64,000 nt of DNA from JAAGZL01 sp050288625. Its GTDB lineage: Bacteria; Pseudomonadota; Gammaproteobacteria; Chromatiales; Chromatiaceae. Location: positions 16,648 through 80,647 of the forward strand of contig JBNKEE010000022.1 of NCBI GenBank assembly GCA_050288625.1, written 5' to 3'. The notes under the pieces were generated by a model, which saw only the letters and a program-made list of their open reading frames with translations, did not search any database and was not told where the DNA came from. Each line of letters opens with the position of its first letter. The first letter of the stretch is position 1. The translations under genes and the position numbers were made by a program. This document shows, in pieces, positions 45,001 through 53,889 of the stretch.

Positions 45001-46329
45001 CTACACTGCCACTCCCGGCAGCATTACCCGCACCCTCAATCCACCCAATTCATCTGAACGACTAAATCTGATACTACCGCCGTAGAGTTTCACTATATCG
45101 CCGACAATGGCCAGCCCAAGTCCATGCCCTTCCACATTCTCATCCAAACGAGTACCACGCTGGGTCAGTTTATCGATATCCTCATTTCTCAATCCAGAAC
45201 CGTCATCCTCAACCACGAGAACCAAATCCTCTCCCTGAGACACACCACAAATCACCTTTGACAACGCCCATTTGCATGCGTTATCAAGCAGATTACCAAA
45301 CAGTTCTAACATATCCTCACGATCTCCGAATGGCCGAACGGATTCGGTAACGCGAGATTCTATAGATATATCCTTATCCTTATGCACCTGCTGCAGAACT
45401 CCAATCAGGTCCGGCATCTCTACCACAGGATCAAACCTGGTGCCGGACGGCTCCTTGCCAGCCAATCGGGCGCGCTTCAGTTCGCGATCCATTAACATGC
45501 GTATCCGCTTTGTCTGTGTTATAGCCTGTTGCGCATCAATCCCATTACCGGAATCACGCGCATCGAAATACTGAGTAAGGATATTCAGCGGACCCTTAAG
45601 CGCATGGGCGAGATTGCCCAGTCCATTACGGGAACGCTCCAGACGTTGCGAAAGTAGTAGCAACAGATGATTAAACTCCTGCACCAGTGGTAACACCTCT
45701 GCCGGCACATCCTCCGAAAGCTTCACAACCTGGCCCTGCTCCAACTTTTGAATATCTTCTCGCACCTTTACCAGATACTTGAACGAGTGGCGCACCACCA
45801 CACTCTGAACCAACAACAGAACGATAAGACCGCTCAAAGCCAGAAATGCAAACCAATTTACAAAAGAATCCAGCTCTTCATAAGCTACCGTCATATCTTC
45901 GGCTACCCCCAGGGTAAATGCGCGCCCATGCTTTTCATACCCGTTAAGCAAAAGTAGTACCGTTTGATCTGAAGGGCCGTTCACCATCAAACGCCTAGAA
46001 TCGCCTGTCTTTAGCTTTGGTATATCCAGAGTTTGATCCCAAAGAGAACGAGAATAAATGGTGCTGCCATCATCAATACTGATGACATAGTAATGGCCTG
46101 AAAGCGGCTGCATATAGACCTGACTGGTCCAACGCAACTGCACATCTTGCTTTCCAGGTCCTATGACCATGGCCGCAAGTAATCCTTCAGCATCATGCTC
46201 TAACCTGGATGCGACCAGGCCTTCAGCCATGTTGCGCAGATTGTTGCTGCCTACAAGCCACATCAGCCCCATCAAAACCACAAGCGTCAGAGCAAGTCCT
46301 AATTGCAGCTTACTTTCAAGAGACTTCAT
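45001..46329 (-). CDS. PhoQ-like sensor histidine kinase
   Basis: The 442-residue kinase has two membrane segments (LGLALTLVVLMGLMWLV and FAFLALSGLIVLLLVQS) around a periplasmic region of about 135 residues, a HAMP linker, H-box NLAHALKGPLNIL near residue 245, N-box LFGNLLDNACKWA and G-box GHGLGLAIVGDIVKLYGG. The H-box and N-box resemble PhoQ more than EnvZ. It overlaps the response regulator gene by 4 bp. The periplasmic domain gives no ligand. Confidence 0.91.
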   Translation of the reverse strand: MKSLESKLQLGLALTLVVLMGLMWLVGSNNLRNMAEGLVASRLEHDAEGLLAAMVIGPGKQDVQLRWTSQVYMQPLSGHYYVISIDDGSTIYSRSLWDQTLDIPKLKTGDSRRLMVNGPSDQTVLLLLNGYEKHGRAFTLGVAEDMTVAYEELDSFVNWFAFLALSGLIVLLLVQSVVVRHSFKYLVKVREDIQKLEQGQVVKLSEDVPAEVLPLVQEFNHLLLLLSQRLERSRNGLGNLAHALKGPLNILTQYFDARDSGNGIDAQQAITQTKRIRMLMDRELKRARLAGKEPSGTRFDPVVEMPDLIGVLQQVHKDKDISIESRVTESVRPFGDREDMLELFGNLLDNACKWALSKVICGVSQGEDLVLVVEDDGSGLRNEDIDKLTQRGTRLDENVEGHGLGLAIVGDIVKLYGGSIRFSRSDELGGLRVRVMLPGVAV

Positions 46330-46994
46330 CTCTCTTTCGCCATAAACACATAGCCCTGACCGCGGCGCGTCTGGATTATATCTTTTCCCAGTTTTTCACG
46401 TAGCTTACGCACATAGACCTCAATTACATTACTATCGCGATCAAAATTCTGCTCATAGATGTGTTCGGTCAACCGCGTCTTGGACAAAACCTTTTTTGGG
46501 TGCAGCATAAAATAACGCAACAACCTGAACTCTGTTCCGGTAAGCTCTATCTGCTCGCCGTCAGAAGTAATTATCTGTTGAGTGTCTTCATCCAGGGTCA
46601 GGCCGTCACTTGATACGTTAAAACCAGGCTTATTATGACTACGTTTAACCAATGACAGAATACGGGCATTCAGCTCTTCTACATGAAACGGCTTGCCCAG
46701 ATAATCGTCTGCGCCCGCCTTTAATCCATCAACACGTTCATGCCAGGTATCTCGTGCGGTCAAAACTATCACAGGGACATTATTTCCTTTATGCCGCCAA
46801 TTCTGCAGTACATCCAATCCAGGACGTTGCGGAAGCCCAAGATCTAGCACCACAATATCGTAGGGTTCCTGTTCACCCATAAATTCTCCGTCGACACCAT
46901 TATCCGTCCAGTCAACGGCATACCCCTGTCGGGCAAGTTGCTGCTTTAATGAGTTGGCCAGCACCTTGTCATCTTCGATCAACAGCAGACGCAA
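46326..46994 (-). CDS. OmpR/PhoP-family response regulator
   Basis: The 222-residue protein has a receiver domain with the acidic pocket (LIEDDKVLA) and phosphorylation site VLDLGLPQRPGLD (Asp51), Thr in VLTARDTW and Lys in GKPFHVEEL, followed by a winged-helix DNA-binding domain with RLTEHIYEQNFDRDSNVIEVYVRKLREKLG. It precedes the kinase gene by a 4-bp overlap and follows the PepSY gene after 3 bp. Confidence 0.93.
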   Translation of the reverse strand: MRLLLIEDDKVLANSLKQQLARQGYAVDWTDNGVDGEFMGEQEPYDIVVLDLGLPQRPGLDVLQNWRHKGNNVPVIVLTARDTWHERVDGLKAGADDYLGKPFHVEELNARILSLVKRSHNKPGFNVSSDGLTLDEDTQQIITSDGEQIELTGTEFRLLRYFMLHPKKVLSKTRLTEHIYEQNFDRDSNVIEVYVRKLREKLGKDIIQTRRGQGYVFMAKER

Positions 46995-46997
46995 TTA

Positions 46998-47315
46998 TCA
47001 ATTCTCCGCTTCAGTTGCAATGATTTCACCTGTAGCAGCATCAACCTTGGATTCCCACACCTTGCCATCTGGCCCAAGAAACTCAATCTCATAAACTGGA
47101 CGTTCATCTTTAACTTCCAGCTCAACCTCAAGTACGCGCGCTGCCCGCTCCTTTCCAATAATATTCAATATCTCCTGCAAAGGCAGGATATCACCTCGCT
47201 GCATAAGACGACGCGATTCCTCCTGGTCATCATCTCCGATCACGTAACCAGACATCAAGACACCAGCAAACACGGCCATAACCAAAATGCGCTTAATCAA
47301 GATAGCATCTCCCAT
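46998..47315 (-). CDS. PepSY domain periplasmic protein
   Basis: The 105-residue protein has a signal peptide (RILVMAVFAGVLMSGYV) and one PepSY domain at the C-terminus: LQEILNIIGKERAARVLEVELEVKDERPVYEIEFLGPDGKVWESKVDAATGEII. PepSY proteins often occur with two-component systems and cytochrome b561 genes as here. It may be a periplasmic modulator or stress reporter; function is not known. It lies 18 bp downstream of the cytochrome gene. Confidence 0.88.
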   Translation of the reverse strand: MGDAILIKRILVMAVFAGVLMSGYVIGDDDQEESRRLMQRGDILPLQEILNIIGKERAARVLEVELEVKDERPVYEIEFLGPDGKVWESKVDAATGEIIATEAEN

Positions 47316-47333
47316 TCCCTAAATACGACTATA

Positions 47334-47906
47334 TCAGTGCTGCTCGCGCTTAAAGCCATTAAACATCGATCGCACCAAATTCTCTCTATGTTGTAGACTC
47401 GCCAGCAGCACTCCACCCAAATGCAGAAACACCAACAGCAACGTGAAGTTGGCGAAGAACTCATGCACCTCTTCTGCCACCTTCTTGATGACATGCGGCA
47501 TCGAAGCCATTAAGTCGGCCAAAGGTCCCGATGCCTCTTCCGCCCCATAGGCGGCCAACCCAGTTATTACAGCCATTGCAAGTGAAATAAGTAACGCAAA
47601 TACCATAGCACCACCCGCAGGGTTATGGCCCAGATAATGTTCCGCCCTGAAACCAACAACGTTTTTTATATAGGAGAGTACTGTAGCTCGCGGATAGATA
47701 AAATCTTTAAACCTGGAGTGTTTGGTCCCGATAAACCCCCATATGAGACGAAACACGATTAGTCCTCCGATGAGATATCCGGCCAGCACGTGGAGCGACA
47801 TGAAGTGATCTTCAGTGATAAAGGCAACTAAAAATGAGGAGACAAGAGACCAGTGAAATATTCTTACCGGCATGTCCCATACCCTGACCTGTCTATCTGT
47901 ATTCAT
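47334..47906 (-). CDS. Cytochrome b561-family membrane protein
   Basis: The 190-residue protein has four membrane segments and His residues placed as heme ligands (VRIFHWSL, FMSLHVLAG, EVHEFFAN, LVFLHLGGV), matching the Ni/Fe-hydrogenase-type cytochrome b family. DRQVRVWDMPVRIFHW is the usual N-terminal signature. It heads a minus-strand unit: cytochrome b, PepSY, response regulator and kinase. The electron partner is unknown. Confidence 0.9.
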   Translation of the reverse strand: MNTDRQVRVWDMPVRIFHWSLVSSFLVAFITEDHFMSLHVLAGYLIGGLIVFRLIWGFIGTKHSRFKDFIYPRATVLSYIKNVVGFRAEHYLGHNPAGGAMVFALLISLAMAVITGLAAYGAEEASGPLADLMASMPHVIKKVAEEVHEFFANFTLLLVFLHLGGVLLASLQHRENLVRSMFNGFKREQH

Positions 47907-47980
47907 GACTTTCCTCCACTAACTTACCGAAAAGTCTAGCTACAGCAGATTAAATAAAGCTGAAAATATAGATGCAGTCG

Positions 47981-48937
47981 TCAAGCCACCAACAGATTAA
48001 AACCCCATCCGACCAGCGTAAAGGCCACGGCCAGCACCGCCGCAAACAGCCCCAGCGCCTGCCACTTGATTACCTTACGCAGGATCAACATCTCCGGCAA
48101 AGAAAGTGCAGCCACGCTCATCATCAGGGCCAGGGTGGTGCCTATGGCAACGCCTTTAGTCAGCATAGCCTCGGCCACTGGAATGATACCGGTGGCATTT
48201 GAATATAACGGTATACCAAGAACCACCGCCGTAGGCACATCAAACCAGTTGCCACTAGCCAGATGCTTCGACACCCACGCCTCTGGAACAAAACCGTGAA
48301 ACAACGCACCTACACCTACACCAATAAGCACCCACTTCCAGATCCGACCGACGATCTCTTTCACCTCTGCTATTGCATAACTGTGGCGACTCCGCATCGA
48401 GCTATCAGGTGTAGGGAGTTCAGCCTGACCCACCTGGATATTCCATACATACTCCTCCACCCATCTCTCCGGTCGAAACCACTGCATGACGATACCGCCG
48501 AACCATGCGACCAGCAATCCCGCAGCCACGTAGAGTGCTGCTAACTTCCATCCCAGGATACCCACCAGAATCACGGCGGCCACCTCGTTGATCATGGGTG
48601 ATGCGATCAGGAAAGAGAAGGTGACGCCAAGTGGTATACCAGCCTCGACAAAGCCGATAAACAACGGCACGGAAGAGCAAGAACAGAATGGGGTAACGGC
48701 TCCCAGGGTAACTGCCATGCCGCGCGCCTGCCAGTCGGGACGATTACGCACGTACTCCCGCACCCGCTCAGGCGAGAGAAAGGCCCGGAGCAGACCCATA
48801 ACATAGATGATCACAACCAACATAAAGAAGATCTTGGTTACATCCATGACAAAGAAATGCAAAGCAGCTCCCACATGGCTTGATGCATCCAGGCCAAGCA
48901 GGCGATATATCAGCACATCGGACAGCAGTTCAAACAC
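47981..48937 (-). CDS. DUF318 permease (ArsP/YraQ family)
   Basis: The 318-residue protein has about eight membrane segments and the family signature TPFCSCSSVPLFIGFVEAG, with the CSCSS motif. Characterised members (ArsP) export trivalent organoarsenicals; others are of unknown substrate. It overlaps the small thioredoxin gene by 1 bp and lies downstream of an arsR gene with the arsenic-sensing motif, so arsenic export is the favoured role, by inference. Confidence 0.88.
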   Translation of the reverse strand: MFELLSDVLIYRLLGLDASSHVGAALHFFVMDVTKIFFMLVVIIYVMGLLRAFLSPERVREYVRNRPDWQARGMAVTLGAVTPFCSCSSVPLFIGFVEAGIPLGVTFSFLIASPMINEVAAVILVGILGWKLAALYVAAGLLVAWFGGIVMQWFRPERWVEEYVWNIQVGQAELPTPDSSMRSRHSYAIAEVKEIVGRIWKWVLIGVGVGALFHGFVPEAWVSKHLASGNWFDVPTAVVLGIPLYSNATGIIPVAEAMLTKGVAIGTTLALMMSVAALSLPEMLILRKVIKWQALGLFAAVLAVAFTLVGWGFNLLVA

Positions 48938-49173
48938 TATTCACTTACCCACTCGCGCACCAGATCAGGACCGGGCAGGCCGCCAGCATGCACCAGCTTG
49001 CCATCAATTATTACTCCGGGCGTAGACATCACCCCGTAACTCATAATCTCGGCCATGTCAGTAACCTTTTCCAATTCAATCTCAACTCCGGCCTGCTGAG
49101 CGGCAAGCGTAATCAGATTGGCCGTGGTCTCACAATTCTTGCAACCGGAGCCGAGCACCTTAATGTTTTTCAT
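48937..49173 (-). CDS. Small redox-active thioredoxin-like protein
   Basis: The 78-residue protein is a mini-thioredoxin with KVLGSGCKNCETTANLI, active-site Cys11 and Cys14 (CxxC), VMSTPGVIIDGKLVHAGG with the cis-proline, and a short C-terminus. This matches the redox-active disulfide protein 2 family often found with DUF318 permeases. It may reduce a substrate for export or the permease cysteines. It ends in overlap with the permease start. Confidence 0.9.
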   Translation of the reverse strand: MKNIKVLGSGCKNCETTANLITLAAQQAGVEIELEKVTDMAEIMSYGVMSTPGVIIDGKLVHAGGLPGPDLVREWVSE

Positions 49174-49205
49174 CTGCTTCCTCTCTCGTCTAAAACTATG
49201 GTTGA

Positions 49206-49547
49206 TTAATAAACCATTCCCGGACGGGAAGGCATATCGGTTAGAGCAATGGCGTCATCCTTAAATGGACCTATATCTTTTACACCCTCGCTGGTATCTA
49301 GGATCACTTTAAGCACCCAATTGGGAACATCTCTATTGATGCGATAGTAGATCCAAAGACCCTGCTTACGATCACTGACCAACCCTATCTTTCTCAATGC
49401 AGCAAGATGATGTGAAACCTTGGGCTGCGCAAGACCCAAGGCATTGGTCAACTCACACACACACAGCTCCTTGCGTGCAATAAGCAGCAGGAGGCAACGT
49501 AAGCGGGTATCGTCAGAGAGGGCCTTGAAAAGTTGTGACGGATCCAT
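49206..49547 (-). CDS. ArsR-family repressor with ELCVCEL metalloid site
   Basis: The 113-residue winged-helix repressor carries ARKELCVCELTNALGLAQPKVSHHLAALRKIG, where Cys29 and Cys31 are the As(III)/Sb(III)-binding pair of classic ArsR (ELCVCDL). It should repress itself and the downstream thioredoxin and permease genes. Two palindromic sites lie directly upstream of its start. Confidence 0.93.
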   Translation of the reverse strand: MDPSQLFKALSDDTRLRCLLLLIARKELCVCELTNALGLAQPKVSHHLAALRKIGLVSDRKQGLWIYYRINRDVPNWVLKVILDTSEGVKDIGPFKDDAIALTDMPSRPGMVY

Positions 49548-49558
49548 AAACGCGCCTT

Positions 49559-49580
49559 TATATCTACGAAAGTAGATATA
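49559..49580. promoter_or_regulatory. Operator palindrome 1 upstream of arsR
   Basis: TATATCTAC and GTAGATATA form a perfect 9-bp inverted repeat around GAAA, 11 bp before the arsR start codon, a typical position for an ArsR operator. Confidence 0.7.
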
Positions 49581-49584
49581 CTAC

Positions 49585-49606
49585 TATATCTACACTGATA
49601 GATATA
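49585..49606. promoter_or_regulatory. Operator palindrome 2 upstream of arsR
   Basis: TATATCTA and TAGATATA form an 8-bp inverted repeat around CACTGA, with the same half-site as the palindrome at 49559-49580 and offset by 26 bp. Confidence 0.65.
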
Positions 49607-49624
49607 TAAAAAAGACGCAGAGAA

Positions 49625-49652
49625 AAGGCCTTCTACAGATGTAGAAGGCCTT
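49625..49652 (-). terminator. Rho-independent terminator of the Aer-like receptor
   Basis: AAGGCCTTCTAC and GTAGAAGGCCTT form a perfect 12-bp stem around AGAT, followed on the minus strand by TTTTC. It ends the unit upstream (49674-51272) before the arsR promoter. Confidence 0.85.
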
Positions 49653-49673
49653 GGGATTTACCGACAGTACATC

Positions 49674-51272
49674 CTACTTATTAAATTGTGATACCAGATC
49701 TTGCAGCTCTTTCGCCATCTTCGCCAGCTCAGAACCAGCCGCAGCCACCTCACGCGATGCCCGAGTCGAGTGCTCAGAGAGATCATTGATCGATACTACA
49801 TTCTGATTCATCTCCTCTGCTACCGCATTCTGCTGTTCTGCTGCAGTGGCGATCTGAATATTCATCTGATGTATAGTGGCAACCGCATCGGCGATGGAGT
49901 CCAGAGCCTGTTCCGTCTCATCAGCCTGACTGACGGCCGTGCCGGCCTGATCTCGCCCTCTCCCCATGACCTCGACCGCACCACCTATACCAGATTGCAG
50001 ATGTTCTATCATGTCACGGATTTCGGTTGTAGATTCCTGGGTACGCTGGGCCAGACTGCGCACCTCATCTGCCACCACGGCAAATCCTCGTCCCTGCTCA
50101 CCTGCCCTGGCCGCTTCGATAGCCGCATTTAGTGCTAACAGATTGGTCTGCTCGGCAATACCGCTGATCACATCCATGATGCTACTGATCTTTTCACTGT
50201 CCCCTTTTAATCTATCAACCACCTCTGCCGTCCGCTCCACCTCCTTCGCTAGATTGTGGATGGTATTGCGAGTGTTGACCACCAGCACCTTGCCGGCCTG
50301 GGTCTTCTCATCCGATACCTGTGCGGCGTTGGCTGCATCACCGGTATTCTTAGCCACCTCCTGAACCGTAGCTACCATCTCATTCATGGCTGTTGCCACC
50401 TGAGTCGTCTCACCCTGCTGACGCTCCATATCCTGCAACGCCTCATTGCCATTGGTCGAAAGTTGCTCCGCGGAAGCGGCCAGTAACATGGAAGCTTCAG
50501 TAAAGTGCCCAAATACTGTATTCAAACGTGCCTGTAGTAACTTTACCGCCTGTAGCACCTGCCCCATATCATCATTATGTGGGGTTTCGATACGTTGATG
50601 TAGTTTGCCGCCGGCTATGCCGTGCAACAGACTCCTGATCCGAGACAACGGGTTCACCAGGGTATGCACTATCAGGTAACCACTGATAACAATGGCTAAA
50701 AGGATGACAAAGCAAATCGTCAGGATGACGCCACTGCCAACTCCAGACAGAGCAGCAATCCCTATAGCAATAACCATTAGAGCTAAAAACAGCAGCGCCG
50801 AAAACAGCCGCGCCTTTATACTTATGTCATACACACTGCCTCGCTTAGGCAATCTGCTGATCTGATTGTCTCTAAGCTTTTTGTAGAGCCCCTCAGCACC
50901 GTCTACCTCAGATCTATCCGGACGCGTGCGCACCGACTGATATCCGACCAGGTTTTCCCCCTCATACACCGGGGTCACATAGGCATCGACCCAATAGTGG
51001 TCGCCGTTCTTACAACGGTTCTTCACGATCCCACGCCATGGCTTTCCGCGCTGTACCGTATCCCACAGATCCTTGAAGGCCACTGGCGGCATATCAGGAT
51101 GGCGGACGATATTGTGGTTTTTACCGATCAACTCATCGCGCGAGAAGCCGCTTATATCAATAAAATCCTCATTGGCATAGGTGATTATGCCCTTAAGGTC
51201 GGTCGTCGAAATAATGATCCTATCCTCTCCATAGGTCCGTTCCTGGCCAGTTACCGGCTCATTTATTTTCAT
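49674..51272 (-). CDS. Aer-like PAS methyl-accepting chemotaxis protein
   Basis: The 532-residue receptor has an N-terminal cytoplasmic PAS domain (about residues 20-115, GIITYANEDFIDISGFSRDELIGKNHNIVRHPDMP), two adjacent membrane segments around 155-205, HAMP and the signalling domain with tip AEQTNLLALNAAIEAARAGE. The layout is that of the aerotaxis receptor Aer, in which PAS holds FAD. It differs from the large periplasmic-sensor receptor at 27563-30106. Ends at a strong terminator. Confidence 0.93.
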   Translation of the reverse strand: MKINEPVTGQERTYGEDRIIISTTDLKGIITYANEDFIDISGFSRDELIGKNHNIVRHPDMPPVAFKDLWDTVQRGKPWRGIVKNRCKNGDHYWVDAYVTPVYEGENLVGYQSVRTRPDRSEVDGAEGLYKKLRDNQISRLPKRGSVYDISIKARLFSALLFLALMVIAIGIAALSGVGSGVILTICFVILLAIVISGYLIVHTLVNPLSRIRSLLHGIAGGKLHQRIETPHNDDMGQVLQAVKLLQARLNTVFGHFTEASMLLAASAEQLSTNGNEALQDMERQQGETTQVATAMNEMVATVQEVAKNTGDAANAAQVSDEKTQAGKVLVVNTRNTIHNLAKEVERTAEVVDRLKGDSEKISSIMDVISGIAEQTNLLALNAAIEAARAGEQGRGFAVVADEVRSLAQRTQESTTEIRDMIEHLQSGIGGAVEVMGRGRDQAGTAVSQADETEQALDSIADAVATIHQMNIQIATAAEQQNAVAEEMNQNVVSINDLSEHSTRASREVAAAGSELAKMAKELQDLVSQFNK

Positions 51273-51474
51273 ATTTACTTCTCCATTTCGATAACAGACT
51301 TAAAGCCCCGCACATTTCCCTCTCGGAACTAGAGCAGGCGCCTATATCCACTATTAGCGGATGATTATCCAATTTCTTTAATCACCACACTTTCTTCACA
51401 CTTCCCCCACCTTCTCTCCATTTTCTTCCTCTATCTTTCCCATTAACAGCAGATAAATAACAGGTTTGAGGAAT

Positions 51475-51879
51475 ATGTATATGTATCTTATTTTTGCAGT
51501 GATCATGCTAGCAGCATCCGCCTTAGTCGTTATCAGGCTGCCGAAACCAAAGAATGCCACCCCAGACCGCAAGTCTGGCAGGGATATTGGGTTCCGCGGA
51601 TTCTCCATTGAACCAGGTGGCGATTGCTGTCAGGCTTCGTCTGTACTAAAAAAGGTGACCTTTGCCCATCGCGACTGGATCACCCTGCCTCTATCGAGTT
51701 GCGATAAAAGGAGATGTCACTGCCAGAAAACAGAGGTTAAGGAAAGGAGGAATTATCACCGCCGTTCCAGTATGGATCGACGCAAAGAACTACGTTTCGA
51801 TGCCAACAGCAAGGATAGGCGGATCAAAAAAGGCCGCAGGGAGCATGACAAGCTATGGAGTGGAGGATATCTCAATTGA
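51475..51879 (+). CDS. Small membrane-anchored Cys/Arg-rich hypothetical protein
   Basis: The 134-residue protein has an N-terminal hydrophobic helix (YLIFAVIMLAASALVVIRL), then a polar segment with several cysteines (GGDCCQ, CDKRRCHCQK) and a strongly basic tail rich in Arg pairs (KERRNYHRRSSMDRRKELR, SKDRRIKKGRR). I know similar small unassigned proteins in gammaproteobacteria but no function. Either of two ATG codons (51475 or 51481) fits the GAGG at 51468. It ends 29 bp before the DUF1566 gene. Confidence 0.62.
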   Translation: MYMYLIFAVIMLAASALVVIRLPKPKNATPDRKSGRDIGFRGFSIEPGGDCCQASSVLKKVTFAHRDWITLPLSSCDKRRCHCQKTEVKERRNYHRRSSMDRRKELRFDANSKDRRIKKGRREHDKLWSGGYLN

Positions 51880-51908
51880 TATGGTTTTGCTGCAGTAGGA
51901 GTGCAAAG

Positions 51909-53486
51909 ATGAAATCTCATCATTCAAACAAGATATTTGTTCTCAGCGTAATACTATCCTTCTACACAGGTGTAGCAACGGCGGCGGTCAAGATCCCCGA
52001 CACCGGACAGAACCGGTGTTACAACAACTCTAGGGCCATTAGCTGTCCCGGTCCCGGCAACACCTTTTTTGGACAGGATGCCCAGTACCAAGGCAGTCAA
52101 CTGGCCTATCGGGACAATGGAGACGGCACGGTCACCGATCTCAATACCGGCCTGATGTGGTCCAAGGCGGTCTCAGAACACAAACTGGTCCTGGACGAGG
52201 CGCAACGCGAGGCCGCCAGCATGACCCTGGGGGGACACACAGATTGGCGGGTGCCCAACATCAAGGAGCTCTACTCCCTAATCGACTTCAGGGGTTACAC
52301 CGGATTTTCCGGACGCAGAAATCTTTACAACGTGCCATCCAACGCCATCCCCTTCATCAACACCGACTATTTCGATTTTCTCTACGGAAGCAGCAGTGAA
52401 CGCTATATCGACGCCCAGTGGTTGTCGAATACCAGATACGCCTCCACCACCATGGGAGGCATGGATACAATGTTCGGCGTAAACTTTGCCGACGGCCGCA
52501 TTAAAGGATATGGCTACAGAGACTCCAGAGGCCGCATCCTCAAAAGATTCTATGCGCGTTACGTACGAGGCGGTCCATACGGACAAAATCAGTTTCATGA
52601 CAATGGCGACAGCACCGTCACTGATCAGGCCACCGGCCTTACCTGGGCCAGGATGGACAGCGGCCGCAGCATGACCTGGAGAGATGCACTGGCCTATGCC
52701 GAACAGCTAAACCTGGCCGGGCACAGCGACTGGCGTCTACCCAACGCCAAAGAACTCCAATACATAGTGGACTACACCCGCTCGCCCGACACCACCGGTT
52801 CCGCCGCCATCGACCCGGTATTTCAGTCCAGCACCATCGTGAACGAGGCAGGCCAAAAAGACTATCCTTTTTACTGGACCTCCACCACCCACCTGGACGG
52901 ACCACGTCCCGGCAGCACCGGGGTGTATATTGCCTTCGGTCGTGGCATGGGTCAGACGCGAGGCCAGACCATAGACGTGCACGGTGCTGGCGCACAGCGC
53001 AGTGATCCCAAGAGCGGTAACGCCATGATCGGCCGCGGTCCCCAAGGTGACGCGGTACGGATCAATAACTATGTGCGAGTAGTACGTGGTGGTAATGTGA
53101 GCCAGGTGAATGCCCGTAGCGACATCGACCGTAGCGCTTATCCCTACAATGTGAACAGCCTGCTCACCCAACCCCAGGGTGATGGTAAAGATGCCGATCA
53201 ACAACGGCGCATCCAGCAAGGCCCTCTGGACAGTAATCGTATGGCACCAACTAACGATGGTCAGATGATGCCTCCCGGTGGAAACGTACAGCGTCAAGGC
53301 TATTTCGGAGAACGTTTTGTCGAGCGCCTGGACAGAGACGGCGATGGCCGGATATCACGCAGCGAGTTTGATGGACCACCTGATCGTTTCGATGATCATG
53401 ACACAAACAGCGACGGCTATATCAGTAAAGATGAGATAGGGAGTAATCCTCCGCCGCCACCGCCAGGAGGTTTCGGGAGGGAATGA
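51909..53486 (+). CDS. Secreted DUF1566 (Lcl) protein with EF-hand tail
   Basis: The 525-residue protein has a signal peptide (residues 1-27), two DUF1566/Lcl C-terminal-type modules (about 55-235 and 240-420), each with YRDNGDGTVTDLNTGLMW-like and DWRVPN/DWRLPNAKEL motifs, and a C-terminal part with two EF-hand loops (DRDGDGRISRSEF and DTNSDGYISKDEI) before a proline-rich end. The Lcl domain occurs in surface and adhesin-like proteins. Start at 51909 is supported by AGGAG seven bases upstream. Calcium binding and an envelope or surface location are inferred. Confidence 0.85.
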   Translation: MKSHHSNKIFVLSVILSFYTGVATAAVKIPDTGQNRCYNNSRAISCPGPGNTFFGQDAQYQGSQLAYRDNGDGTVTDLNTGLMWSKAVSEHKLVLDEAQREAASMTLGGHTDWRVPNIKELYSLIDFRGYTGFSGRRNLYNVPSNAIPFINTDYFDFLYGSSSERYIDAQWLSNTRYASTTMGGMDTMFGVNFADGRIKGYGYRDSRGRILKRFYARYVRGGPYGQNQFHDNGDSTVTDQATGLTWARMDSGRSMTWRDALAYAEQLNLAGHSDWRLPNAKELQYIVDYTRSPDTTGSAAIDPVFQSSTIVNEAGQKDYPFYWTSTTHLDGPRPGSTGVYIAFGRGMGQTRGQTIDVHGAGAQRSDPKSGNAMIGRGPQGDAVRINNYVRVVRGGNVSQVNARSDIDRSAYPYNVNSLLTQPQGDGKDADQQRRIQQGPLDSNRMAPTNDGQMMPPGGNVQRQGYFGERFVERLDRDGDGRISRSEFDGPPDRFDDHDTNSDGYISKDEIGSNPPPPPPGGFGRE

Positions 53487-53889
53487 GATAGGCCACAGAT
53501 ATCCCCTCTCTCAAGATTGGGAATGGAAAGATAGCTCCCCCCTCATCCCGGCCCTTCTCCCCCGAGGGGAGAAGGGAGAAAGGTTTTTGGTCTTTTTTAG
53601 AGAGAAGGTAGAAGTGTATCGAACTCCGCAAAACAGAGCCCCTCTCCCTTAATGGGAGGGATTGGGGTGATGGTTGATTAACTTTGGTTTACCCCCTCAT
53701 CCCCAAATTTTATGCCACTTAGGGTACTTCTCCCCCGAGAAGAGAAGGGAAGGGAGAAAGGTTTTTGGTCTTTTTTAGAGAGAAGGTAGAAGTGTATCGA
53801 ACTCCGCAAAACAGAGCCCCTCTCCCCTATGGGGAGAGGGGTTGGGGTGAGGGGAAAATTCCTCTTAACCACAGATTGCAAACTGCGCA
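53487..53889. repeat. Intergenic duplicated C-rich repeat unit
   Basis: This 403-bp gap has no gene. A 78-bp unit at 53571-53648 is repeated exactly at 53749-53826, 178 bp apart. Both ends of each unit carry CCCTCTCC-type inverted repeats (CTTCTCCCCC and GGGGAGAAGGG; CCCCTCTCCC and GGGAGGGG). Short open frames reading the repeat are artefacts. Confidence 0.9.
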
